Assembly: GCF_000621745.1 (NCBI RefSeq)
Contig: NZ_JHXK01000008.1
Coordinates: 62,001 to 126,000 of the forward strand
Reading direction: 5' to 3'
DNA: 64,000 nucleotides
DNA from: Clostridium beijerinckii HUN142
Lineage (GTDB): Bacteria; Bacillota; Clostridia; Clostridiales; Clostridiaceae
The position numbers were made by a program, and so were the translations under genes. Below the pieces are notes generated by a model. The model was not told the origin of the DNA and did not search any database. It saw only the letters and a list, made by a program, of their open reading frames with translations. Below, piece by piece: positions 1 to 9,474 of the stretch (its first letter is position 1; each line of letters starts with the position of its first letter).

Positions 1-108
1 GATACAGCTGCAACATATTTAACTGTCATCGAGGGATTAAAGAAAGGATACTTTCCCAAAGGATATTTTTCAAATGTTCTAGCTAAGAACTCTAACGGTT
101 CAAAATAA
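1..108 (+). CDS. 3' end of an unidentified protein (35 residues visible)
   Basis: Frame 1 is open from the window edge to a TAA at 106-108 and encodes 35 residues. The reading, which starts DTAATYLTVIEGLKKG and ends in a Lys/Asn/Ser-rich tail, looks like the C-terminus of a real protein. It is too short to assign a family. The start lies outside the window. It runs in the same direction as the rubredoxin gene that follows after 160 bases. Confidence 0.5.
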   Translation, partial: DTAATYLTVIEGLKKGYFPKGYFSNVLAKNSNGSK

Positions 109-268
109 AATATAATTTTTAGTTATTAACACCTCAATAGAAACATCATATAATATACTATAACTTGTGGATTTTACTCTAAATATTTTTTATGGTATCT
201 AAAATTTTAGATTTGAACAATTTTAAAATTTATTCTTGTCTTGTTTAAACTATAAATGAGGTGATAAG

Positions 269-430
269 ATGAAAAAATATGTTTGTGAAGTATGCGGATA
301 TATTTATGATCCAGAACTCGGAGATCCAGATGGAGGAATTGCTCCACATGTAGATTTCAATGATTTGCCTGATTATTGGGTGTGTCCTATTTGCGCTTTT
401 AACAAAGATAATTTTTCTTTACTAGAATAA
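269..430 (+). CDS. rub: Rubredoxin (53 aa)
   Basis: A small cytoplasmic electron carrier with one Fe(Cys)4 centre. In clostridia it commonly passes electrons from NADH-rubredoxin oxidoreductase to oxygen or peroxide scavenging enzymes. The 53-residue product begins [16 protein letters not shown] and carries both iron-binding knuckles, CxxCG (Cys6, Cys9) and CPIC (Cys39, Cys42), with the aromatic residues Tyr and Trp in their usual places. The second knuckle reads CPICA rather than the usual CP(V/L)CG, a conservative change. The ATG at 269 is preceded by a GAGGTGAT ribosome binding site. A terminator follows at 515-558. The gene is monocistronic as far as can be seen. Confidence 0.95.
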   Translation: MKKYVCEVCGYIYDPELGDPDGGIAPHVDFNDLPDYWVCPICAFNKDNFSLLE

Positions 431-514
431 CGTATTATAAAAATTATATATAACTCATCTCGTAAAAATTAATATACTTAAAGATAATTTAAATCAATCT
501 TTTCATATGAAACC

Positions 515-558
515 AAAAAGACTATATGGACTTATATATTATGTCCTATAGTCTTTTT
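515..558 (+). terminator. Intrinsic terminator after rubredoxin
   Basis: Inverted repeat with arms AAAAAGACTATA-T-GGAC and GTCC-TATAGTCTTTTT around an AT loop. It has A- and T-runs at its ends, so it could work in both directions and also serve pflB on the minus strand. Confidence 0.75.
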
Positions 559-669
559 ATATTTGGAATTAATTTTTTAACTTTAAAACATTTGTACTTT
601 TTTATGAGCTTAGTTCATTAAAATTCATCTAAAACTATCAGGCATTATAAAGCAAGCAATTTTATTTTA

Positions 670-2901
670 CTAAACACTTTCATGGAATGTTCTGCTTATA
701 ACTTCTAATTGTTGTTCTTTTGATAGTCTACTGAAGTTAACTGCATATCCTGAAACTCTAATTGTTAATGTTGGATACTTATCTGGATTTTCCATCGCAT
801 CTATTAATGTTTGCCTGTTAAGAACATTAACATTTAAGTGATGAGCTCCTTGAGTGAAATATCCATCTAAAATTGCAACTAGGTTGCTAATCTTTTGGTT
901 CTCATCTTTTCCAAGTGCATCTGGAACTATCGAGAATGTATTTGACACACCATCTTGGCAGATTTCATTGTATGGTATTTTAGCGACTGAGTTAAGTGAT
1001 GCTAATGCTCCATTTATATCTCTTCCGTGCATTGGATTTGCTCCTGGCGCTAAAGGTTCCCCCTTCTTTCTACCATCTGGTGTTGTCCCAGTTTTCTTAC
1101 CGTACATTACATTTGATGTAATTGTAAGTGCTGATAATGTATGCTTAGCATTTCTATACAATGGATGCTTCTTAAGTTCAGTTGAGAATTTAGTAACTAA
1201 CGCTACACCTAAGTCATCTGCTCTATCGTCATCATTTCCGTACTTAGGGAAATCTCCCTCAACTTCAAAATCTATAGCTATGCCTTCTTCATTTCTAATT
1301 GGTCTAACTTTTGCATATTTAATAGCTGATAATGAATCTATTGCCACTGAAAGTCCTGCAATACCAAATGCCATTAATCTTTCCACTGCTGTATCATGAA
1401 GTGCCATTTGACTTGCCTCATACGCATATTTATCATGCATAAAGTGAATTATATTCATTGTATCTACATAAACCTTAGCAACATATTCCATTACCTTATC
1501 ATAATTCGCCTTAACTTTATTAAAATCAAGAATCTCTTCATCTGTAAGTTTTGAAATTCCTGGCACTACTTTAATGCCTTTTAACTCATCTACTCCACCA
1601 TTTATAGCGTATAAAAGTGATTTGGCAATATTTGCTCTAGCACCAAAGAATTGCATTTGCTTACCAACTTTCATAGCCGATACGCAGCAAGCTATTGCAT
1701 AATCATCACCATAAACTGGTCTCATAACTTCATCATTTTCATATTGAATAGAGTCTGTTTTTATTGAGATTTCCGCACAATATTTCTTAAAGCTTTCAGG
1801 TAATTTATCTGACCATAAAACTGTTAAGTTTGGCTCTGCTGATGTTCCTAGGTTTATTAAAGTATGAAGATACCTAAATGAATTCTTTGTTACAAGCGGC
1901 TTGCCATTAATACCTACACCACCAATTGACTCTGTCACCCAAGTTGGGTCCCCACCGAATAATTCATTATACTCTGGAGTTCTTAAGTGTCTAACTAATC
2001 TTAGTTTTATAATTAATTGATCTACTATTTCTTGAGCTTCTTTTTCTGTGATTAATCCTGCTTCTAAATCTCTTTCAATATAAACGTCTAAGAATGTTGA
2101 AGTTCTTCCAAATGATGTTGCAGCTCCATTGTTTTCCTTAATTCCTGCTAGGTATCCAAAGTATAAATGCTGCGCTGCTTCTTTCGCATTTGATGCTGGC
2201 TTAGATATATCAATTCCATATTTAGCTGCCATTGATTTTACTTCACCTAATGCTCTAATTTGAGTAGAAACTTCTTCTCTTTTTCTTATTAACTCATCAA
2301 GCATATCGCCATTTAGATTATCAAGATCCTTTTTCTTTTCTTCTATTAAGTAATCTATACCATAAAGAGCAACTCTTCTGTAATCACCTATTATTCTTCC
2401 TCTACCATACGCATCTGGAAGACCTGTTAAAAGCCCTGCACTTCTTGCAGCTCTTATTTCTCTTGTATATCCATCAAAAACACCTTCATTGTGAGTTTTT
2501 CTGTATTTAGGGAAATATTCTTCGATATTTTTATCTAATTCATACCCATATTCTTTTAGTGAGCTTTGAACCATTCTCATTCCACCAAATGGATTTACAA
2601 TTCTTTTAAGAGGTGCATCTGTTTGAAGTCCAACTATAACTTCGTTATCTCTATCTATATATCCTGGATCATAGTTATCAATTCCTGACACTCTATCTGT
2701 CGCAACATCAATGATTCCTTTTTTAACTTCTTCTACTATTAAGTCATAAGCTTTTGCCCATACTTTACTTGTTTTTTCTGTTTTATCTTCTAGGAAACTT
2801 GAATCTCCTTCATATAGCTTATAATTCTTTTGTATAAAGTTTCTTACATCAATACCCTCTTTCCACGTTCCGTTTTTAAAGCCTTCCCATTGTTTAAACA
2901 T
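670..2901 (-). CDS. pflB: Pyruvate formate-lyase, riboswitch-controlled copy
   Basis: Glycyl-radical enzyme that converts pyruvate and CoA to acetyl-CoA and formate in the cytoplasm of anaerobes. The 743-residue product is close to the usual ~750. The two active-site cysteines are adjacent (Cys405-Cys406 in ACCVSAM) and the C-terminal radical loop reads RVSGYAV with Gly718. By eye it differs from the second copy at 4258-6489 at about 27 of 743 positions (about 96% identity), and none of these touches the active site. The start has a GGGGG-rich ribosome binding site. A ZTP riboswitch with its own terminator lies directly upstream, which suggests that this copy supplies formate for one-carbon and purine metabolism rather than bulk fermentation. 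Confidence 0.97.
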   Translation of the reverse strand: MFKQWEGFKNGTWKEGIDVRNFIQKNYKLYEGDSSFLEDKTEKTSKVWAKAYDLIVEEVKKGIIDVATDRVSGIDNYDPGYIDRDNEVIVGLQTDAPLKRIVNPFGGMRMVQSSLKEYGYELDKNIEEYFPKYRKTHNEGVFDGYTREIRAARSAGLLTGLPDAYGRGRIIGDYRRVALYGIDYLIEEKKKDLDNLNGDMLDELIRKREEVSTQIRALGEVKSMAAKYGIDISKPASNAKEAAQHLYFGYLAGIKENNGAATSFGRTSTFLDVYIERDLEAGLITEKEAQEIVDQLIIKLRLVRHLRTPEYNELFGGDPTWVTESIGGVGINGKPLVTKNSFRYLHTLINLGTSAEPNLTVLWSDKLPESFKKYCAEISIKTDSIQYENDEVMRPVYGDDYAIACCVSAMKVGKQMQFFGARANIAKSLLYAINGGVDELKGIKVVPGISKLTDEEILDFNKVKANYDKVMEYVAKVYVDTMNIIHFMHDKYAYEASQMALHDTAVERLMAFGIAGLSVAIDSLSAIKYAKVRPIRNEEGIAIDFEVEGDFPKYGNDDDRADDLGVALVTKFSTELKKHPLYRNAKHTLSALTITSNVMYGKKTGTTPDGRKKGEPLAPGANPMHGRDINGALASLNSVAKIPYNEICQDGVSNTFSIVPDALGKDENQKISNLVAILDGYFTQGAHHLNVNVLNRQTLIDAMENPDKYPTLTIRVSGYAVNFSRLSKEQQLEVISRTFHESV

Positions 2902-2947
2902 AATTTTTCCCCCTTAAATTAAATTTGCTTACGTGATTTTTTCACAT

Positions 2948-3064
2948 AAAAAAAGCCGACACAATCCAGGCTTTTTTGCCCAGACGGTCGGCTCTTTTGG
3001 CATATAATATAATACGCCTAGTCATACTTCATGTGGTAACTCCACTTCCGTCAGTCATATGACC
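2948..3064 (-). ncRNA. ZTP riboswitch (pfl motif) with intrinsic terminator
   Basis: Read on the minus strand, the P1 helix pairs GUCAUA (3063-3058) with UAUGAC (3026-3021). It encloses the conserved GACUGACGGAAGUGG segment and a GUGG/CCAC hairpin. The 3' module contains the conserved core ACCGUCUGGGCA, and its stem GCCGAC/GUCGGC (2955-2960 / 2987-2992) runs into seven U's, so it doubles as an intrinsic terminator. These are the hallmarks of the pfl-motif RNA, which binds ZTP/AICAR and turns expression on when 10-formyl-tetrahydrofolate is short. The terminator lies about 45 bases before the pflB start. The match was made by eye, without covariance scoring. Confidence 0.92.
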
Positions 3065-3077
3065 AATATCTAATATA

Positions 3078-3107
3078 AGAATAATACTAAAGCATTTAGT
3101 TTGTCAA
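3078..3107 (-). promoter_or_regulatory. Predicted sigma-A promoter of the ZTP riboswitch-pflB transcript
   Basis: Minus strand TTGACA (3107-3102), then 17-18 bases, then TTATTC or TATTCT as the -10. Transcription would start a few bases before the riboswitch P1 helix, which is the correct geometry. Confidence 0.6.
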
Positions 3108-3183
3108 TAAGAATAATTTTACACTTACTATTATGAAGTTAATTTTAGTAATAAATTTAAAATATCACCCTTATAAAGTTATA

Positions 3184-3909
3184 TTATTTATCACGAGAAT
3201 AATCTCCAAATATCTCTTTCTGATATTTCTTTATTAACTCCTTATCCATAGCCTTTACATTTTCAAGGGGATATTTAAGTCCTAGCACATCATACTTATT
3301 TGCACCTAATAAATGATATGGAAGTAATTCTACTTTTTCAACATTAGGTATATCATCAATATATTTTTTAAGTTCCTTTAAATGTTCTATATCATCTGTT
3401 AATCCTGGAACTACAACATGCCTTATCCACATCTTTGTATTATTTCTCTTCATCGCTTCTAAAAATTTCAAGGATTCATCTATATTCATTAGAGTTACAT
3501 TTTTGTATCCTTCCGGCGTGAAATGTTTTATATCAAATAAAACTAAATCTGTATATTTTAATATTTCATCATAATCACCAAATCCATAACCTGCTGTATC
3601 AATACAAGTATTAATACCTTTATTTTTACATAACTTAAGCGTTTCTAGTAGAAATTCTGGCTGCCTCAAAGGCTCTCCTCCTGAAAATGTTACTCCTCCA
3701 CCACTACTTGCAAAGTAAGTTTTAAATCTTTCAATCTTCTTAACTAACTGCTCTGGCGTATATTCTTCTCCACCACTAGTAGCCCAAGTATCAGGATTAT
3801 GACAATACTTACATCTTAATGCACAACCTTGCAAAAACACTACAACTCTTATTCCTGGTCCGTCTACAAGACCCATACTTTCTATTGAATGAACGTTACC
3901 TTTTACCAT
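3184..3909 (-). CDS. pflA: Pyruvate formate-lyase activating enzyme
   Basis: Radical SAM enzyme that abstracts a hydrogen from the PFL glycine to switch the lyase on. It needs a 4Fe-4S cluster and S-adenosylmethionine. The 241-residue product has the cluster motif CALRCKYC (Cys29, Cys33, Cys36) and a glycine-rich SAM segment, GGGVTFSGGEP. It lies between the two pflB copies, transcribed in the same direction, 348 bases downstream of one and about 280 bases upstream of the other. A terminator at 4170-4200 and the riboswitch promoter separate the three genes into largely independent units. One activase presumably serves both lyases. The ATG is preceded by a GGGGGTG ribosome binding site. Confidence 0.96.
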   Translation of the reverse strand: MVKGNVHSIESMGLVDGPGIRVVVFLQGCALRCKYCHNPDTWATSGGEEYTPEQLVKKIERFKTYFASSGGGVTFSGGEPLRQPEFLLETLKLCKNKGINTCIDTAGYGFGDYDEILKYTDLVLFDIKHFTPEGYKNVTLMNIDESLKFLEAMKRNNTKMWIRHVVVPGLTDDIEHLKELKKYIDDIPNVEKVELLPYHLLGANKYDVLGLKYPLENVKAMDKELIKKYQKEIFGDYSRDK

Positions 3910-4169
3910 TTGTTACACCCCCTATACTTTTTATTATACTTCAAATTAATATATCTAAGTTCTAAATAATATAATTTATTCTTTATAAAATTATTTTTGG
4001 ACATCATCTGAAATTTTAAGGAAAACCTTGTTGAATTACACTCTTTAGAATACATAATATTAATTTATTATTCCCCTAAATAAGTTTATTAATATTTAAA
4101 GGAATTGTATATTACACATGCATATACTTACTTAAATCATCTACCTCTACTATTTCTTCATCATAAGGC

Positions 4170-4200
4170 AAAAGAAGGGAAAGTTACCCTTCCCCTTCTT
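4170..4200 (-). terminator. Intrinsic terminator downstream of pflB copy 2
   Basis: On the minus strand, AAGAAGGGGAAGGG pairs with TTTCCCTTCTT across a TAAC loop, followed by TTTTG. It should end the 4258-6489 transcript before pflA. The rest of the 348-base gap (3910-4169) is AT-rich with no recognisable feature besides the pflA ribosome binding site. Confidence 0.75.
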
Positions 4201-4257
4201 CCAAAAATTCATTTATTTATAGTAAGTTCTAACTAATATACATTACTGTAATTCTCA

Positions 4258-6489
4258 TTAGATACTCTCATGGAATGTTCTGCTTATAACTTCTAATTGT
4301 TGTTCTTTTGATAATCTACTGAAGTTAACTGCATATCCTGAAACTCTAATTGTAAGTGTTGGATATTTATCTGGATTTTCCATTGCATCAATCAATGTTT
4401 GTCTGTTAAGAACATTAACATTTAAGTGATGAGCTCCTTGAGTAAAATATCCATCTAATATTGCAACTAGGTTGCTAATCTTTTGGTTCTCATCTTTTCC
4501 AAGTGCATCTGGAACTATTGAGAATGTGTTAGATACACCATCTTGGCAAATTTCATTGTATGGTATTTTAGCTACTGAGTTAAGTGATGCTAATGCTCCA
4601 TTTATATCTCTTCCGTGCATTGGATTTGCTCCTGGCGCTAATGGTTCACCTTTCTTTCTTCCATCCGGAGTTGTTCCTGTCTTTTTACCGTACATTACAT
4701 TTGATGTAATTGTAAGTGCTGATAATGTATGCTTAGCATCTCTGTATAATGGATGCTTCTTAAGCTCATTTGAGAATTTAGTAACTAATTCTACACCTAA
4801 ATCATCTGCTCTATCATCATCATTTCCGTATTTAGGGAAATCACCCTCAACTTCAAAATCTACTGTTATACCATCTTCATTTCTAATTGGTTTAACTTTT
4901 GCATATTTTACAGCCGATAATGAATCTATTGCTACTGAAAGTCCTGCAATACCAAATGCCATTAATCTTTCCACTGCTGTATCATGAAGTGCCATTTGTC
5001 CTGCTTCATAAGCATATTTATCATGCATAAAGTGAATTATATTCATTGTATCTACGTAAACCTTAGCAACATATTCTAAAACTTTATTGTAGTTTGCTTT
5101 AACTTTATTAAAATCAAGAATTTCTTCATCTGTAAGTTTTGGAATTCCTGGTACTACTTTAATGCCTTTTAATTCATCTACTCCACCATTTATAGCGTAT
5201 AAAAGTGATTTAGCAATATTTGCTCTAGCTCCAAAGAATTGCATTTGTTTACCAACTTTCATAGCTGATACGCAGCAAGCTATTGCATAATCATCACCAT
5301 AAACTGGTCTCATAACTTCATCATTTTCATATTGAATAGAGTCTGTTTTTATTGAGATTTCCGCACAATATTTCTTAAAGCTTTCAGGTAATTTATCTGA
5401 CCATAAAACTGTTAAGTTTGGCTCTGCTGATGTTCCTAAGTTTATTAAAGTATGAAGATATCTAAATGAATTCTTAGTTACAAGCGGCTTGCCATTAATA
5501 CCTACACCACCAATTGACTCTGTCACCCAAGTTGGGTCCCCGCCGAATAATTCATTATATTCTGGGGTTCTTAAGTGTCTAACTAATCTTAACTTTATAA
5601 TTAGTTGGTCAACAATTTCTTGGGCTTCTTTTTCTGTAATTACTCCTGCCTCTAAGTCTCTTTCAATGTATATATCTAAGAAGGTTGAAGTTCTTCCAAA
5701 TGATGTTGCAGCTCCATTGTTTTCCTTAATTCCTGCTAAGTATCCAAAGTATAAATGTTGTGCTGCTTCTTTTGCATTTGATGCCGGCTTAGATATATCA
5801 ATTCCATATTTAGCTGCCATTGATTTAATTTCACCTAAAGCTCTGATCTGCATTGAAACTTCTTCTCTTTTTCTCACTAACTCATCAAGCATATCACCAT
5901 TTAGATTATCAAGATCCCTTTTCTTTTCTTCTATTAAGTAATCTATACCATAAAGAGCAACTCTTCTATAGTCACCAATTATTCTTCCCCTACCATAAGC
6001 ATCTGGAAGACCTGTTAATAATCCAGCACTTCGGGCAAGCCTTATTTCCTTTGTATAACCATCAAAAACTCCTTCATTGTGAGTTTTTCTGTATTTAGGA
6101 AAATACTCCTCGATATTTTTATCTAACTCATATCCATATTCTTTTAAAGAACTTTGAACCATTCTCATTCCACCAAATGGATTTACTATTCTCTTAAGTG
6201 GTGAGTCTGTTTGAAGTCCTACTATAACTTCGTTGTCTTTATCTATATATCCAGGGTCATAGTTGTCTATTCCTGATACTCTATCAGTTGCTACATCTAT
6301 AATTCCTTTTTTAACTTCTTCTACAATTAATTCATAAGCTTTCGCCCATACTTTGCTTGTTTTTTCAGTTTTACCTTCTAGGAAACTCGAATCTCCTTCA
6401 TATAACTTATAATTCTTTTGTATAAAGTTTCTTACATCAATACTCTCTTGCCATGTTCCGTTTTTAAAGCCTTCCCATTGTTTAAACAT
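4258..6489 (-). CDS. pflB: Pyruvate formate-lyase, second copy
   Basis: Paralogue of the 670-2901 gene with the same length (743 aa), adjacent active-site cysteines and glycine-radical loop. Substitutions are scattered (for example K14Q, G16S, A151L, S to P near residue 450) and mostly conservative, as expected after a fairly recent duplication. It has its own TTGACA/TACAAT promoter and a Rex-like palindrome upstream instead of a riboswitch, so it is probably the fermentation copy, tuned to redox state. AGGAGG precedes the ATG. The stretch 6585-6963 upstream is AT-rich, and nothing further was recognised in it. Confidence 0.97.
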   Translation of the reverse strand: MFKQWEGFKNGTWQESIDVRNFIQKNYKLYEGDSSFLEGKTEKTSKVWAKAYELIVEEVKKGIIDVATDRVSGIDNYDPGYIDKDNEVIVGLQTDSPLKRIVNPFGGMRMVQSSLKEYGYELDKNIEEYFPKYRKTHNEGVFDGYTKEIRLARSAGLLTGLPDAYGRGRIIGDYRRVALYGIDYLIEEKKRDLDNLNGDMLDELVRKREEVSMQIRALGEIKSMAAKYGIDISKPASNAKEAAQHLYFGYLAGIKENNGAATSFGRTSTFLDIYIERDLEAGVITEKEAQEIVDQLIIKLRLVRHLRTPEYNELFGGDPTWVTESIGGVGINGKPLVTKNSFRYLHTLINLGTSAEPNLTVLWSDKLPESFKKYCAEISIKTDSIQYENDEVMRPVYGDDYAIACCVSAMKVGKQMQFFGARANIAKSLLYAINGGVDELKGIKVVPGIPKLTDEEILDFNKVKANYNKVLEYVAKVYVDTMNIIHFMHDKYAYEAGQMALHDTAVERLMAFGIAGLSVAIDSLSAVKYAKVKPIRNEDGITVDFEVEGDFPKYGNDDDRADDLGVELVTKFSNELKKHPLYRDAKHTLSALTITSNVMYGKKTGTTPDGRKKGEPLAPGANPMHGRDINGALASLNSVAKIPYNEICQDGVSNTFSIVPDALGKDENQKISNLVAILDGYFTQGAHHLNVNVLNRQTLIDAMENPDKYPTLTIRVSGYAVNFSRLSKEQQLEVISRTFHESI

Positions 6490-6522
6490 TAGTTTTCCTC
6501 CTTTATACTTTTGATTAAAGCT

Positions 6523-6540
6523 TTGTTAATTTTTAATCAA
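6523..6540 (-). promoter_or_regulatory. Rex-like operator in the pflB copy 2 leader
   Basis: The 18-bp sequence on the plus strand starts TTGTTAA, has a TTTT centre and ends TAATCAA. The Rex consensus is TTGTTAA-N4-TTAACAA, so 7 of 7 and 5 of 7 half-site bases match. It lies just downstream of the predicted -10, where a bound repressor would block transcription. The assignment to Rex is inference; AT-rich DNA gives chance matches. Confidence 0.4.
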
Positions 6541-6555
6541 TTAATTCATACCATT

Positions 6556-6584
6556 ATTGTATACTTTAATGAAGTATATGTCAA
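6556..6584 (-). promoter_or_regulatory. Predicted promoter of pflB copy 2
   Basis: Minus strand TTGACA (6584-6579), 17-base spacer, TACAAT (6561-6556). The spacer contains the inverted repeat ATACTT/AAGTAT, which could be a further operator. Confidence 0.7.
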
Positions 6585-7031
6585 TGATATCTCTTATCAA
6601 TTAGCAATTAATTTCACCTCTATTGACAAAACCGTTATTATCAAAAAATAGAGCTAATATACATACGTACGCAAGTATATAAATTACTATAGTCTACTTT
6701 TTATATCTTTATCATTTCTTCTGTTTGCAATATTTCTTCTTTTGGTGTATAAATTAATTTATATTAACATATTAGTATTATTAGAAAACGTTTTTATTAA
6801 GGATATTATCTATACTTGTGAATTTTAAATTTCGCTTAACTTTACCAAATATATTTGTGTATTTTATAGTTTAGCTTATAAAAATATAAAATTATACCAA
6901 GAAATTTTCTTTGTCAACTTTTTTTAGAATTTATAACACAAATTTAACATTCGTACAAAATAATTGACACAAAATAATGTTATAATTTTCTTACAAAATT
7001 GTTTATACATAATTCAAAGGGGAGAAAACAT

Positions 7032-8414
7032 ATGCAAAGGAATGCTAAATTATCTTTATTTTCTTTTTTAGCACTAGCTCTATCTGTCTTTATATTATAT
7101 CAAGTTCTTTCTTATTTTAATTTCTTTAGAAAGAATCTAACTATCATTAACAAAACATTATACTCAAATATGCTACCAGAGGAAAAATTTAAAAGTACAT
7201 ATACGCCAAAAATCAAGTTTTCAGACAAGCCTGTAACAAAAGTCAATGATGTAACCCTAAATATTTTGAATACAGGAAATCTAACTAATGTTCCAATACT
7301 GCTAAAAGCCCAAAGGTATTATATACCTCTAACTTTTATTTGCAGTAAACTCAATTATACTTTAGATACTTCTAATAATTCCATATCAATATATAATGAT
7401 AGTAATAAAATTTTCTTAAATGAATCCACTTATGAAAAGAATTCTAGAAAAGGTACTCTTCGTGGTAATTTACTTAACAATAATGGTAGCTATTATATTT
7501 CAATTTCAGATATAGAAGAAATTTTTGATTTATTTGCCGTATTTGACTTTCAGAACAAAAAAATAAACCTAATACCTAACGATGTAAAGGAACCAGAAGA
7601 TTCAGCTATACTATATAGCGACAAAATTGGTTTAATACGTTTTGAAGATTTTGGTTGCGGTTATACAAATGTAGTAGATAAAAATCAAACAAAAATAAAG
7701 ATAATGGCTAATTTGCTATTTTCCCAAGGGCTGAAATTTCATATTTCATGGATACCTAGATTTGTAGTTCCTTCAGCAAATTTTGATAATAATTTGTTGA
7801 TGAATGATAACATTGTAAATGTAGGATTTGTAGATGTATTAGATTATGCTCTTAATAAAGGTGGAGAAATAGGTTTACACGGATATACTCATCAATCTGG
7901 TAATGACTCAAGCGGAACTGGTGAAGAAATGTCTAAAGACGTAAATAGTACAGAAGCCGAGACTAGAGCAGTAATCGAAAAAGGCATAGATACTGCAAGT
8001 GCTCTGAACATTCCTATCTCGTATTACGAGAGTCCTCATTACAGAGATACCGAGCAACAAAAGAAAATAATTAGTGAATATTTTCAATTCATATACGAAC
8101 CATATGATTATACAAAACAGAACATCTATAAGCCAGATGATTCTCACTTATTTGTTCCGACTCCATTAGGTCGTATAGCTGATCCATCGGCAGATACAAC
8201 TCGTATGGTAGATAAGATTAATGAAGGAGATCCTGATACACTTAATAGCTTTTACTATCATCCATCTATAGAAATAGATTATATAAACTTTACCCTAAAT
8301 GGAAACAAACTTAATGTGAATTACGATACACGTTCACCTTTGCAGCAAATAGTAAAAGCACTTAAAGATAATGATTATACTACTGTTCATATTGATAATC
8401 TTATAAACAAGTAG
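7032..8414 (+). CDS. Membrane-anchored polysaccharide deacetylase-like protein with stalk domain
   Basis: 460 residues. An N-terminal hydrophobic segment (about residues 8-29) anchors or exports the protein. Residues about 70-185 resemble the copper amine oxidase-like stalk domain used by Firmicutes to hold enzymes off the membrane. The C-terminal part resembles the DUF2334 branch of polysaccharide deacetylases, with RFEDFG (203-208) as the probable metal aspartate region and GLHGYTH (281-287) as a histidine motif. The substrate is unknown; cell-wall or exopolysaccharide N-acetyl groups are the family expectation. I chose the ATG at 7032 because AAGGGGAG lies at the right distance. An in-frame ATG at 6999 lacks a ribosome binding site. 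The gene is monocistronic and converges on surE. Confidence 0.75.
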   Translation: MQRNAKLSLFSFLALALSVFILYQVLSYFNFFRKNLTIINKTLYSNMLPEEKFKSTYTPKIKFSDKPVTKVNDVTLNILNTGNLTNVPILLKAQRYYIPLTFICSKLNYTLDTSNNSISIYNDSNKIFLNESTYEKNSRKGTLRGNLLNNNGSYYISISDIEEIFDLFAVFDFQNKKINLIPNDVKEPEDSAILYSDKIGLIRFEDFGCGYTNVVDKNQTKIKIMANLLFSQGLKFHISWIPRFVVPSANFDNNLLMNDNIVNVGFVDVLDYALNKGGEIGLHGYTHQSGNDSSGTGEEMSKDVNSTEAETRAVIEKGIDTASALNIPISYYESPHYRDTEQQKKIISEYFQFIYEPYDYTKQNIYKPDDSHLFVPTPLGRIADPSADTTRMVDKINEGDPDTLNSFYYHPSIEIDYINFTLNGNKLNVNYDTRSPLQQIVKALKDNDYTTVHIDNLINK

Positions 8415-8416
8415 TG

Positions 8417-8453
8417 AAAAAGGCTTGCCATACATCATATGACAAGCCTTTTT
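8417..8453. terminator. Bidirectional terminator between the deacetylase gene and surE
   Basis: Perfect arms AAAAAGGCTTG and CAAGCCTTTTT. The A-run and T-run on the two sides allow termination of both convergent transcripts. The right edge touches the surE stop codon. Confidence 0.9.
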
Positions 8454-9213
8454 ATTTTTCAAATATTTTTGTAACATCACTTAATATTCCAAAATTAGTA
8501 AAATCAAAATGAAGCGGTGTCATTGTAACATACCCCTTTGATAAATAATATAAGTCCGTTTCACCTTTTTCTATATCATTTCTTCTTCCCTTTGTTGTAT
8601 ATAAATCTCCGTCCTCATTATTTTCTAAAAGTATGTATTCCGTTTTATATGTGGATTTTCCAATCTTACAAACTTTAATTCCCTTTATATCTCTTTCATC
8701 TAAATTCGGAATGTTAAGATTTAATACCACATCACTTTTTAAGTATTTTTCCTTTGCTATATTTAAAACTTCTATTGCCCATTTTACAGCCTTCGAATAA
8801 TCCTCATCATCTTTCTCATAGTCAACATCCATTGAAACCGCAATTGATGGAATTCCGTATATAGCACCTTCTATTGCTGCCGAAACCGTACCTGAGTATA
8901 AAATATCCGTTCCAACGTTCGGTCCTTTATTTATGCCTGATATTACAATATCTATATTTTCTTTCAAAAAAGATAATCCAACTTGGGTGCAATCAGCCGG
9001 CGTTCCTGCCACACTATAAGCTTTGCAATCTACTCCTTCAATAAACTCTTCTTTGATTTTAATTGGACTATGAATAGATATTGAATGACTAGAAGCACTT
9101 TTTTGATCCTTTGGTGCAACAATTATAACCTTATGCTCTTTGGAAATTTCCTTAGCTAAAGCAATTATTCCTGGTGCATTTATTCCATCGTCATTAGTGA
9201 TTAAAATATTCAT
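8452..9213 (-). CDS. surE: 5'/3'-nucleotidase SurE
   Basis: Divalent-metal nucleotide monophosphate phosphatase (survival protein E) of the cytoplasm. The 253-residue product opens with the signature MNILITNDDGINAPG, which supplies the Asp-Asp metal ligands, and has SGINKGPNVGTDILYSGTV as the second conserved block. Length is normal for the family. AGGAGG precedes the ATG. It follows the pyrimidine operon in the same direction, and a long inverted repeat (9318-9442) separates it from pyrE. A nucleotidase next to pyrimidine synthesis may be meaningful but could be coincidental. Confidence 0.95.
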   Translation of the reverse strand: MNILITNDDGINAPGIIALAKEISKEHKVIIVAPKDQKSASSHSISIHSPIKIKEEFIEGVDCKAYSVAGTPADCTQVGLSFLKENIDIVISGINKGPNVGTDILYSGTVSAAIEGAIYGIPSIAVSMDVDYEKDDEDYSKAVKWAIEVLNIAKEKYLKSDVVLNLNIPNLDERDIKGIKVCKIGKSTYKTEYILLENNEDGDLYTTKGRRNDIEKGETDLYYLSKGYVTMTPLHFDFTNFGILSDVTKIFEK

Positions 9214-9317
9214 ATTTCCTCCTTATAACTGTATTTTGCTCATAACTTAATGTAACGCAATGAATGACCGAAATATAAAAACACTTGCAGTCTTATGAAC
9301 ATTTAAATTTCCTGATA

Positions 9318-9442
9318 AACAACCGAAATGGAATATATGTGTTTGCTCCAGTTCTCTTTCTCTATATTGAGTATTACTAAAAGAACTAAAGCACTAACAA
9401 AACAAAGAAAGAGAAACATATATGTATTCTCTTTCGGTTGTT
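9318..9442. repeat. Long imperfect inverted repeat between pyrE and surE
   Basis: The left arm at 9318-9344 begins AACAACCGAAA. It is complementary, with few mismatches, to the right arm at 9414-9442, which ends TTTCGGTTGTT. Inside them a second pair, GTTCTCTTTCTC (from about 9351) and GAAAGAGAAAC (to about 9416), extends the helix, leaving a loop of about 40 bases. No U-tract follows, so it is not a standard terminator. It looks like a MITE-type palindrome or an mRNA-processing hairpin. Confidence 0.65.
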
Positions 9443-9474
9443 CATTGTTTCACGTTGAGTTCTTCTTAATACCC

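Noticed and set aside
854..1399. 181-codon open frame on the plus strand, antisense to pflB, with a counterpart at 4472-4987
   Set aside because: Both copies are mirror frames of conserved pfl codons, without a ribosome binding site. They persist only because the pfl sequence is conserved.
5489..5941. 150-codon plus-strand frame inside pflB copy 2
   Set aside because: Antisense shadow. It is interrupted in the other pfl copy, so it is not maintained.
6961..6986. TTGACA and TATAAT upstream of the deacetylase gene at 7032
   Set aside because: The two boxes are only 11 bases apart, so they cannot form one sigma-A promoter.
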